Shown here: positions 26,844-32,986 of the stretch, piece by piece | Layout: the number at the start of each line of letters is the position of its first letter | Numbering within the stretch: the first letter of the stretch is position 1 | NCBI GenBank assembly: GCA_022827835.1 | Contig: JAJEIO010000027.1 | Coordinates: 1 to 32,986, forward strand | Direction of reading: 5' to 3' | DNA: 32,986 bases | Source of the DNA: Candidatus Latescibacterota bacterium | GTDB taxonomy: Bacteria; Latescibacterota; UBA2968; UBA8231 | The notes under the pieces: model-generated | Database searches by the model: none | Seen by the model: only the letters and a program-made list of their open reading frames with translations | What the model was told of the DNA's origin: nothing | Program-made: the position numbers and the translations under genes

Positions 26844-26859
26844 TTGGCACGATTCTTGC
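26844..26859 (+). promoter_or_regulatory. Sigma-54 (-24/-12) promoter of the first Rpn-type gene
   Basis: TTGGCAC-N5-TTGC matches the RpoN consensus TGGCAC-N5-TTGC exactly, with correct GG to GC spacing. It lies 42 bp before ATG 26902. The same arrangement precedes the second Rpn-type gene. The stretch 26731-26843 is pyrimidine-rich and shows no gene. Confidence 0.7.
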
Positions 26860-26901
26860 CTGTTGCGGGTACCTCCCTACCCGCAACCCAAGGCATGGCG
26901 T

Positions 26902-27810
26902 ATGGCCGAAATCGACATCGTTTCCAAACACCTGATCCAAACCTACCCGGCTGACTTCGCCCGCTTTGCTCTCCAGCGAGACGACATCGAAAACGTCGAA
27001 GTGATGGAGAGCGAGCAGCCCACCGTCAAAGCCCGCCGCACCGACAGCCTCCTACGCGTGCGCATCGCCGGCGAGGACGCCTTAGTCCACCACGAGTTTC
27101 AAACCACCGACCACCCGGCTATGTCCCGCCGCATGGCCGGCTACATCGGCCGCATTATCGAGCACTACGGCCTGCCGGTGTACGCCCACGTCTTTTACCT
27201 GCGCCCGGCTGCCGGGCAACGCGACCTAGGGTACTACATTCAAGAGCATCCCGACTATCCGGTCGTGATCCGCTATAAGGTGATCCGCCCGAGCCAACTC
27301 GCCGGTCAAGCTGTGCTCGACGGCGCGTTTGTGGGCTTGCTGCCCTTTGCTCCGTTGATGCAGCCGCCAGCCGGTCAGACCGAGGCGGCGTGGTTAGAGC
27401 AGTGTGTGGAACGGGCGGCAGCTCTACCGCTAGATCGGCCAAGCAAGGCCGATTTTCTCGCGGGACTGGCGATCTTGAGTGGGTTGGTGTATAATCCGCA
27501 GACGATCATGGCCACTGTTTCCAAGGAGTATCTCATGGACCTCATCCGCGAATCCTCGTTTGCCCAATATCTCGCCGAAAATGCCCGTGAGGAAGGCATG
27601 AAGCAAGGCATTGAGCAAGGAGGCCGAGAACGCGCCATTGAAGATTTGATCGACGTGCTGGAGATTCGCTTTGCGCTGGTCGCGTCGGATCCGTTGGCCG
27701 CCCGCATTGGAACCCTCGACGATGTGCAGCGCCTCAAGCAGTTGCATCGGGCGGCCATACAGGTGCCCAGCCTCGAAGCCTTTAGGCACCTGTTAGACGC
27801 CGACGAGTAG
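26902..27810 (+). CDS. Rpn-family PD-(D/E)XK nuclease / putative transposase, copy 1
   Basis: A 302-residue protein of the Rpn (recombination-promoting nuclease, YhgA-like) group. The catalytic core is visible as D48 in RRTDSLLRV and E65-x-Q67 in HHEFQTTD, followed by the RMAGYIGRIIEHY helix and LPVYAHVFYLRP strand. A C-terminal helical part has an EQGG-type Gln/Gly turn. In E. coli, RpnA-type proteins cut DNA and promote recombination. ATG 26902 gives the same N-terminus as the second copy (MAEID-VSKHLIQTYPADFA), and in-frame codons from 26863 are not conserved. A sigma-54-like promoter lies upstream and an RraA-like gene 39 bp downstream. Confidence 0.82.
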   Translation: MAEIDIVSKHLIQTYPADFARFALQRDDIENVEVMESEQPTVKARRTDSLLRVRIAGEDALVHHEFQTTDHPAMSRRMAGYIGRIIEHYGLPVYAHVFYLRPAAGQRDLGYYIQEHPDYPVVIRYKVIRPSQLAGQAVLDGAFVGLLPFAPLMQPPAGQTEAAWLEQCVERAAALPLDRPSKADFLAGLAILSGLVYNPQTIMATVSKEYLMDLIRESSFAQYLAENAREEGMKQGIEQGGRERAIEDLIDVLEIRFALVASDPLAARIGTLDDVQRLKQLHRAAIQVPSLEAFRHLLDADE

Positions 27811-27849
27811 AGGCACTGCGTAACACTTCAGGGAACTAGGAGATTAAAA

Positions 27850-28488
27850 ATGTACGACGAATGGAAGCCCATCTACTCGGCTTTAGTTACCGACATCATG
27901 GACCAACTCGGCTACCGCGATCAGGCTATGACGCCCGATATCCGGCCCAGCCGTCCCGACGCCTTTATCGCTGGGCCTGCTCTCACTATCGACGCGTATG
28001 CCGATACCAGCTCCGACCCCGACCCCTACGGCCAAATTTTCGCCGCCTACGATCAAGCTAGCCCCGGCGACGTCTTCGTCATTGCCACCAATGGCGAAGA
28101 GCGCTCTGGCCTTTGGGGCGAGCTTCTCTCCACGGCTGCCCAAGCTCGCGGCGTCGAATCCGTGCTCACCGACGGCTTGGTTCGCGATGTGCGCCAGATG
28201 AACGCCATGGGCTACCACTGCTTCTGCAAAGGCTATTCGCCGCTCGATTCGGCGGGCCGCATCCTCGCCAAAACGATCAACCAACCTATCGCCTGCGGTG
28301 GCGTGCAGGTTCACCCTGGCGATTTTATTCTAGCTGATTACGATGGCGTGGCCGTGATTCCGGCGGCGATTAAAGGCGAAGTTTACGAAAAGGCTATGGA
28401 AAAGCTCGCTGGGGAAAACATCGTGCGCGATGAATTGGCTGCGGGGCAGTCGCCGAGAGAGGTTTTTGATCGATACGGGATACTGTGA
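27850..28488 (+). CDS. RraA-like / HMG-CHA aldolase family protein
   Basis: A 212-residue protein of the RraA-like fold. GLWGELLSTAAQARG (88-101) is the anion-binding loop; TDGLVRD (107-113) gives the substrate arginine R112 and metal ligand D113. Family members are class II pyruvate aldolases (4-hydroxy-4-methyl-2-oxoglutarate aldolase) or regulators of RNase E; this one keeps the aldolase residues. Shine-Dalgarno AGGAG is present before ATG 27850. A truncated copy of its 3' third lies at 31011-31275, about 3 kb downstream. Confidence 0.88.
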   Translation: MYDEWKPIYSALVTDIMDQLGYRDQAMTPDIRPSRPDAFIAGPALTIDAYADTSSDPDPYGQIFAAYDQASPGDVFVIATNGEERSGLWGELLSTAAQARGVESVLTDGLVRDVRQMNAMGYHCFCKGYSPLDSAGRILAKTINQPIACGGVQVHPGDFILADYDGVAVIPAAIKGEVYEKAMEKLAGENIVRDELAAGQSPREVFDRYGIL

Positions 28489-28829
28489 TTGTTGGACGCT
28501 TATTGACGACTACGTATTCCAAGGAACGTGCCCCCTTCCTGTACCAACACGGCCCCATCTGAGTTCATCCAACGGCGAGGCGGAAGTCGCCGCCCCGAAT
28601 TTCTGCGCCGTCCATCACCGACCGAGCGCGGCCAAGCTCAAACCCACCCTATCTCGCGGAATCGCGCAGACCCTCCCCTCTGCGTTCTGCACCCTCGCGT
28701 TGATTCCGTACGAGAGCTGGAGATATTGAGGCCCGTTGTCGAGGTTTGGGAGTAGCCCCCGCTTTGCCCGCGTATCCGCGATTCTCTAGATTTTCGGACG
28801 CTGCAAACATCTACCCATAGGAGATTGCT
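28489..28829. other. Gene-free spacer
   Basis: No supported gene. Two overlapping open frames here (28430-28729 and 28528-28755) have no ribosome-binding site or recognisable protein. The first 45 bp still resemble the sequence after the truncated RraA copy at 31243, marking the end of a duplicated segment. No hairpin with a T tract was seen. Confidence 0.6.
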
Positions 28830-29420
28830 ATGCTGTACGTCTTAATCGTGGTTAGTTTTATCGTTTGGTCCGTGCCCCTGCAAGCTGAAAAAGACCCTAT
28901 GCCTGTGGGGACGATTTTTTCTGTGTCGGAGAAGGTTTTTGCGGGATTAGATCTTGATTATGACCAAGCTCTAGAGTTGGCAAGTCAAATGAAGGCATTA
29001 AGCAACGCGGGACTTGATCCCACAGTTCCTTTTAAGGCCGCCGGCGTCGATATGGAGCAAACTATGGAGGCTTTTGGTAGATGTGCAGCTATATTTGCAC
29101 TCATTAACGCCGGCCTCGATAAAGATCGAGCGTTGTCTTGTTACGAACATGGAAAAAAGGACAGTGTAAACTTGAAAGATGAAGTCGCACTACTTATGGC
29201 GGGGCTACATGCGGCCGGGCAAATGCCCGATTCATCGAAAGTCGCTGACGTGCTGAAACAAGCCCAAGTTTTGATCGAAGCCGGACAGAAAGGGCATATT
29301 GCGTTTGAAGCGGCTGGAATCGACCCTAACGCGATTCCTTTGGTATATGATGACCCCAATGGGAAGAAGCCCAAAGGCGGGTGGAAATTTTATAAGCCGA
29401 TCTACAATACAAAGCCGTGA
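28830..29420 (+). CDS. Secreted protein of unknown function
   Basis: A 196-residue protein with a Sec-type signal peptide (MLYVLIVVSFIVWSVPLQA, cleavage probably after LQA at about 19). The mature part is mostly helical with short recurring units (NAGLDPT, NAGLDKDRA, AAGVDMEQ, AAGIDPNA), suggesting a small helical repeat. It has only one cysteine pair (C95, C110, estimated). AGGAG before ATG 28830 supports the start. No family recognised. It stands next to a lipoprotein gene of similar AT-rich composition; both may belong to an exported pair. Confidence 0.65.
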   Translation: MLYVLIVVSFIVWSVPLQAEKDPMPVGTIFSVSEKVFAGLDLDYDQALELASQMKALSNAGLDPTVPFKAAGVDMEQTMEAFGRCAAIFALINAGLDKDRALSCYEHGKKDSVNLKDEVALLMAGLHAAGQMPDSSKVADVLKQAQVLIEAGQKGHIAFEAAGIDPNAIPLVYDDPNGKKPKGGWKFYKPIYNTKP

Positions 29421-29721
29421 ACTACTGGGATGCTGAGGCTTTTACAGCGCGGCCTTGCGCTCGCTGCGACATGCGGCGCATCTCATAATTTCATCCCTTG
29501 CGTTGATGGCTGGACGAGTTTAACGAACAGGCCGGTCAGACCCGGACGTGGATTCCCGCGCAGATCCCGTCGAGGCGTTGAGGCGGTCGCCATCGCCAGT
29601 GTAATGTTCTTGTCCTCCGTCGAGGGCGAGATATAGTGGCGGGGAAAACGCTTTCACGGGTAGTTTTCTCTCTCGCCTCTGCGATTAGGAAATTGACGCC
29701 TTACTAACGAAGGAGATTATT
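29421..29721. other. Gene-free spacer
   Basis: No convincing gene. An open frame at 29430-29636 lacks a ribosome-binding site and resembles no protein I know. The last 20 bp carry AAGGAG for the following GTG-started gene. Confidence 0.5.
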
Positions 29722-30654
29722 GTGATTCGTATCTTTCTTTTTGTCTTTTTATGCTTGCTGCCTTTAGCTTGCTCCCAGCAGGATACATCCCAGCTACTTA
29801 ATCAGGACCTACAACGGTTCATATTAGAGTATGAGCGGTTCATTCGAGAGGTAGATCGCTATAAACAGGCTCGCCAACAGCTTCAAGAAGACACTTTTGG
29901 ATTGCTTATCAGTGCCTTCCTATCCGCCTCGCTTACTGAACTAGTTAGCCCAGAGGCTCTTACCTATAAAAAGATCCGTCTTTCTCACCAAGAGAAAGAG
30001 TTTGGCCCGAAGTTGAAGCGCATTTATGAAGAAGGGGAGCGATTAGCTTGGGATCTAATGAGAATATATATAAGGCGGGATCAACTCTCAGAGGATGAGA
30101 AGATGTTACTCAGAGAGCGGCAATATCTTCAAGACGATATAAACGCTTTGTATGCCAAGGTGGATTCTGTCGAGCTGGCCATGATTTCCGTTTTTAAGGT
30201 GTTAGATCAACAAGAGGCCGACTATAGAGAAAGAAAGTATGCCTATCAACAGTGGATAAAAAAACACGGCGCTGTTATTGTACAGTATCAAGAGGCCAAA
30301 GCCAACTTGGACAAAGCTAACGCCAAGTTCGATCAAGCCTACGATGCACACATGAGAGCGTTTCGACGCTGGAGCATAACCAGAACAGATGCAGATGCAA
30401 ATTATTTTGACAGAAAGTCTGAAGCCTCCAAGGTTGCGTCTGAAAAGAGGGAAAAAGCATATAAAATCTATAAAGCCAAAGCGAGTAGGTATAATAAGCC
30501 AATCGTTAGAGAATATGTTGAAGCAAAAAGGCTATACGAGTTGACGGAAAAAACAAGTAATCTAAAACTAGCCGAGCTTGAACTTGATCTGGAGCGTGCT
30601 GTGTTAGACTGGGAGTGGCTCAAACCCTATATAGATAGGATCACTTCAAGCTGA
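29722..30654 (+). CDS. Lipoprotein with long helical/coiled-coil body, unknown function
   Basis: A 310-residue protein beginning at GTG 29722 with AAGGAG 7-12 nt upstream. The N-terminus MIRIFLFVFLCLLPLACSQQ is a lipoprotein signal with lipobox LPLA-C17, so the mature protein should be anchored to the membrane at cysteine 17. The rest is highly charged and helical (ELVSPEALTYKK, EASKVASEKREKAYKIYKAK, ELELDLERAV), with heptad-like stretches between about 130 and 300. No family recognised; it could be a periplasmic spacer or scaffold protein. Its codons are AT-rich compared with the Rpn and RraA genes. Confidence 0.68.
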   Translation: MIRIFLFVFLCLLPLACSQQDTSQLLNQDLQRFILEYERFIREVDRYKQARQQLQEDTFGLLISAFLSASLTELVSPEALTYKKIRLSHQEKEFGPKLKRIYEEGERLAWDLMRIYIRRDQLSEDEKMLLRERQYLQDDINALYAKVDSVELAMISVFKVLDQQEADYRERKYAYQQWIKKHGAVIVQYQEAKANLDKANAKFDQAYDAHMRAFRRWSITRTDADANYFDRKSEASKVASEKREKAYKIYKAKASRYNKPIVREYVEAKRLYELTEKTSNLKLAELELDLERAVLDWEWLKPYIDRITSS

Positions 30655-30815
30655 CGCATTACCCCTCAGCACCAATTTCTACTCGTCCATTACCGACGAG
30701 CGCGCCGGCTAAAGGTCGCGGTATTGCCCATACCTTCCGCTGGCGTCCGGGATAGATTAACGATAAACCCTAGAGCGGTTTGTATTCCTGCTTCCAGAAC
30801 TCGCTCCTAGCGACC
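30655..30815. other. Spacer with short remnant of a HigA-like gene start
   Basis: No gene. Bases about 30772-30800 (GAGCGGTTTGTATT and following) match 31492-31520, the 5' end of the HigA-like frame on the minus strand, so a short remnant of that gene lies here, next to the cystathionine gamma-synthase remnant. Confidence 0.5.
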
Positions 30816-31010
30816 CTACACCTCGTCCAGCGCCTCCCCAAAATCCGCGCACAAATCCTCGGCGGTCTCTACGCCTTCATGCAGCTCAAAGTTCAACACC
30901 TCACCCGCCCCGGCAAACAGCCGCTGCGCCCGCTCGTATTGTGGATGGCTTTCTAGCCTTGGGTAATTCACCTGTGCCTGCTCGGTCAAAAAGCGCACTA
31001 GTACTTCGGG
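30816..31010 (-). pseudogene. Internally deleted cystathionine gamma-synthase-type remnant
   Basis: On the minus strand the frame reads QVNYPRLESHPQYERAQRLF ... LNFELHEGVE then directly TAEDLCADFGEALDEV. These are two pieces of the C-terminal domain of a Cys/Met-metabolism PLP enzyme; about 58 residues between them, present in the copy at 32695, are missing. The gap falls at CTCGGCGG-type direct repeats, and the deletion (174 bp) keeps the frame. The upstream part of the gene ends abruptly at the join with an RraA fragment at about 31011, so no functional protein is expected. Confidence 0.8.
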
Positions 31011-31275
31011 GCGCATCCTCGCCAAGAAGATCAACCAACCTATCACCTGCGGCAGCGTGCAGGTTCATCCCGGCGATTTTATTCTAGCCGACTACGATGG
31101 CGTGGCGGTGATTCCGGCGGCGATCAAAGGCGAAGTCCACAAAAAGGCTATGGAAAAGCTCGCCGGGGAAAACGTTGTGCGCGATGAATTGGCTGCGGGG
31201 CAGTCGCCGAGGGAGGTTTTTGATCGCTATGGGATATTGTGATTGTTGGACGATCATAGACGACTGCGTATCTCA
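31011..31275 (+). pseudogene. Truncated RraA-like gene fragment
   Basis: A copy of the last third of the 27850 gene: RILAKKINQPITCGSVQVHPGDFILADYDGVAVIP to the identical end ...PREVFDRYGIL at stop 31240-31242. Homology also continues some 30 bp beyond the stop. The catalytic loops WGELL and TDGLVRD are lost, so it is inactive. It begins within GCGCATCCTCGCC, where it joins the opposite-strand PLP-enzyme remnant. Confidence 0.85.
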
Positions 31276-31289
31276 GCTTCGACCAATAG

Positions 31290-31517
31290 CTATACCTCAG
31301 TCAGTTCAGGAATGTGTTCAGCCTCATACTTCTCAATCAGCACACTAATGACCTCCATCAATGAAGCTAAGGGATGATTTTCGTCCTCGCCTACCACATT
31401 GATCAAATCGTCTAGTACAGCCACAAGCCGTTGATATTCGCTCTCTGCATGGGGGACGAACACAACAGGGGTCAGCATGGGCCATACGTCTTGAGCGGTT
31501 TGTATTGCTGCTTTCAT
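31290..31517 (-). CDS. HigA-like antitoxin, N-terminal domain only
   Basis: 75 residues, with the pattern EYQRLVAVLDDLINVVGEDENHPLASLMEVISVLIEKYEAEHIPEL of the N-terminal domain of one HigA antitoxin class. The C-terminal helix-turn-helix is absent: the frame ends at TEV. It may be a truncated antitoxin or a short stand-alone version. No toxin gene is adjacent and no clear ribosome-binding site precedes the ATG at 31517. A remnant of its 5' end occurs at 30772-30800. Confidence 0.6.
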   Translation of the reverse strand: MKAAIQTAQDVWPMLTPVVFVPHAESEYQRLVAVLDDLINVVGEDENHPLASLMEVISVLIEKYEAEHIPELTEV

Positions 31518-31654
31518 AGCTGACTTACGCAGGGTGTACAGAAGGTCGGCTTCCGCGACGAGGTATTTTGCTAGTCCCTAAAGGTTGCACTCATGGGTTG
31601 TGTCCGATACAGTCGAACCCGGCACGGCCCTGTCCTCTCCACTGTGCTGCCGCC

Positions 31655-31671
31655 TTGGCATGGATATTGCA
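31655..31671 (+). promoter_or_regulatory. Sigma-54 (-24/-12) promoter of the second Rpn-type gene
   Basis: TTGGCAT-N5-TTGCA preserves the critical GG and GC dinucleotides at RpoN spacing. It lies 23 bp before ATG 31695. The words GCCGCCTTGGCA are shared with the first promoter at 26839-26849, although the rest of the upstream sequences differ. Confidence 0.62.
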
Positions 31672-31694
31672 GTATCCCTAATTGATAGATCGCC

Positions 31695-32651
31695 ATGGCC
31701 GAAATCGACACCGTTTCCAAGCACCTGATCCAAACCTACCCGGCTGACTTCGCCCGCTTTGCCCTCCAGCGCGACGACATCGAAAACGTCGAAGTGATAG
31801 AGAGCGAGCAGCCCATCGTCAAAGCCCGCCGCACCGACAGCCTCCTCCGCGTGCGCATCGGCGGCGAGGACGCCTTAGTCCACCATGAGTTTCAAACCAC
31901 CGACCACCCGGCCATGCCCCGCCGCATGGCCGGCTACATCGGCCGCAGTATCGAGCACTACGACTTGCCGGTGTACGCCCACGTCTTCTACCTGCGCCCC
32001 ACCGCCGGACGACGCGATCCGGGCTACTACCTCCAGGAGCATCCCGGCTACCAAATCCTCGTTCAGTATAAGGTGATCCGCCTGAGCCAACTCGCCGGTC
32101 AAGCCGTGCTCGACCGCGAATTTGTAGGCTTGCTGCCATTTGCGCCGTTGATGCAGCCACCAACTGGTCAGACCGAGGCGGCGTGGTTAGAGCAGTGTGT
32201 CGCTCGGGCGGCAGCCCTACCGCTGGAAGGATCGGTCAAGGCCGATGTTCTCGCGGGACTGGCGATCTTGAGCGGGTTGGTGTATAATCCTCAGACGATC
32301 ATGGCCATTGTTTCCAAGGAGCATCTCATGGACCTCATGCGCGAATCCTCGTTTGCCCAGTACCTTGCCGAAACTATCCGTGAGGAAATCACCAAGGAAG
32401 TCACTGAGCAAGGCATTGAGCAAGGCATTGAGCAAGGCATTGAGCAAGGCATTGAGCAAGGAGGCCGAGAACGCGCCATTGAAGATCTTCTTGACGTGCT
32501 GGAGATTCGCTTTGCGCTGGCCGCGTCGGATCCGTTGGCCGCCCGCATTGGAACCATCGACGATGTGCAGCGCCTCAAGCAGTTGCATCGGGCGGCCATA
32601 CAGGTCCCTAGCCTTGAAGCCTTTAGGCTCCTGTTAGAGGCCGACGAGTAG
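31695..32651 (+). CDS. Rpn-family PD-(D/E)XK nuclease / putative transposase, copy 2
   Basis: A 318-residue close paralogue of the 26902 protein, with the same catalytic D48 and E65-x-Q67 (HHEFQTTD). Most differences are scattered substitutions. The main length change is at about residues 235-258, where four to five EQGI units (EQGIEQGIEQGI...) stand in place of the single unit in copy 1. ATG 31695 follows the sigma-54-like element after 23 bp, leaving little room for a leader; no strong Shine-Dalgarno is seen. The duplication includes the tail GCCGACGAGTAGAGGCAC. Confidence 0.84.
   Translation: MAEIDTVSKHLIQTYPADFARFALQRDDIENVEVIESEQPIVKARRTDSLLRVRIGGEDALVHHEFQTTDHPAMPRRMAGYIGRSIEHYDLPVYAHVFYLRPTAGRRDPGYYLQEHPGYQILVQYKVIRLSQLAGQAVLDREFVGLLPFAPLMQPPTGQTEAAWLEQCVARAAALPLEGSVKADVLAGLAILSGLVYNPQTIMAIVSKEHLMDLMRESSFAQYLAETIREEITKEVTEQGIEQGIEQGIEQGIEQGGRERAIEDLLDVLEIRFALAASDPLAARIGTIDDVQRLKQLHRAAIQVPSLEAFRLLLEADE
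32405..32466 (+). repeat. 12-bp tandem repeat in Rpn copy 2
   Basis: GAGCAAGGCATT is repeated four times in a row, followed by a partial fifth copy that runs into GAGCAAGGAGGC. It encodes EQGI. Copy 1 has only one such unit at about 27602-27620. Twelve-base units change the protein by four residues without shifting the frame, so copy number can vary freely. Confidence 0.92.
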
Positions 32652-32694
32652 AGGCACGGCGTAACGTCAGTTTCATAACTCACTCCTATCGCCC

Positions 32695-32986
32695 CTACAC
32701 CCCCACCAGCGCCTGCGCAAAGTCCGCACATAAGTCCTCGGCGGCCTCAATGCCGCACGCCACTCGCACCAAGCCGTCGGCTATGCCTATGGCCGCTAGC
32801 TCCTCTCGGTTCAAGCCGCTGTGCGACGTGGTGACGGGCCGAGTAATGAGGGTTTCGACGCCGCCGAGACTGGGGGCTGACGCTGGCAGAACCAGCTTGG
32901 ACAGCAACCGCTCGGCGGCCTCCACGCCCCCGTGCAGCTCAAAGCTCAACACGCCGCCCGCCCCAGCAAATAGCCGCTGCGCCCGC
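32695..32986 (-). CDS. Cystathionine gamma-synthase/lyase-type PLP enzyme, C-terminal end
   Basis: Read on the minus strand, the last 97 residues are present: AQRLFAGAGGVLSFELHGGVEAAERLLSKL, then SLGGVETLITRPVTTSHSGL, GIADGLVRVACGIEAAEDL and the stop at 32695-32697. These match the C-terminal domain of the Cys/Met metabolism PLP-dependent enzymes (SLGGVETL is the diagnostic element). The rest lies beyond the right edge. It is convergent with Rpn copy 2, 43 bp away. A deleted copy is found at 30816. Confidence 0.88.
   Translation of the reverse strand, partial: RAQRLFAGAGGVLSFELHGGVEAAERLLSKLVLPASAPSLGGVETLITRPVTTSHSGLNREELAAIGIADGLVRVACGIEAAEDLCADFAQALVGV

Noticed and set aside
28528..28755. 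Small gene in the spacer after the RraA-like gene
   Set aside because: Composition is random-like, with no start signal and no familiar protein features.
29693..29721. TTGACG with GATTAT as a promoter for the lipoprotein gene
   Set aside because: The -10 candidate overlaps the ribosome-binding site and would start transcription inside the gene.

Overview
The window is a 33 kb piece of a moderately GC-rich bacterial genome with almost all genes on the + strand. Two phytanoyl-CoA dioxygenase-family enzymes sit among a Gfo/Idh/MocA oxidoreductase, medium-chain dehydrogenases, a sugar-isomerase-like TIM barrel, an amidohydrolase, an RraA-like aldolase and Rpn-type nucleases. This mix suggests an uncultured, marine or sponge-associated Gram-negative lineage of the Latescibacterota/Poribacteria kind. 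That placement is an inference from gene content only; no rRNA or tRNA gene was seen.

Layout. (1) 1-7586: a truncated MFS exporter, a PhyH dioxygenase, methionyl-tRNA synthetase (metG), a Gfo/Idh/MocA dehydrogenase, a structured non-coding segment with its own promoter-like and terminator signals (4674-5010), then a probable operon of dehydrogenase, beta-propeller and TIM-barrel isomerase. (2) 7577-12821: a defence-type insertion, in its larger part clearly richer in A+T than its surroundings. It holds an EVE-domain protein, a GIY-YIG-like mini-protein, a HigA-like antitoxin, and a two-gene system: a TIR-TPR protein carrying a type IIG restriction-enzyme-like target-recognition C-terminus, overlapping an SMC/RecF-like ATPase. 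(3) 12865-20006: return to metabolic genes (SGNH hydrolase, IolD/ALS-like TPP enzyme, dehydrogenase, second PhyH protein), ending with polA. (4) 20082-25512: a solitary Zn-finger DNA methyltransferase, a threonine-aldolase-like enzyme, an amidohydrolase and an unrecognised protein. (5) 25513-26730: an NAD-dependent epimerase gene bracketed by arrays of perfect palindromes. (6) 26840-32986: an unstable tail with two paralogous Rpn-type nuclease genes, each behind a sigma-54-like promoter, an intact and a truncated RraA gene, an intact (partial) and an internally deleted cystathionine gamma-synthase-type gene, a HigA-like fragment, and two exported proteins of unknown function.

The strongest candidate for an undescribed system is 8707-12821. 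A TIR domain (NADase or signalling fold) and about ten TPRs occupy the place where a DNA methyltransferase would be expected in front of a TaqI/Eco57I-type recognition domain. The downstream ATPase overlaps it by 4 nt. This suggests a DNA- or modification-sensing TIR effector derived from a restriction-modification system. The other notable signals are the attenuator-like or sRNA-like element at 4674-5010, the arm-covarying palindrome arrays around the epimerase gene, and the paired sigma-54-like promoters in front of the Rpn nucleases.
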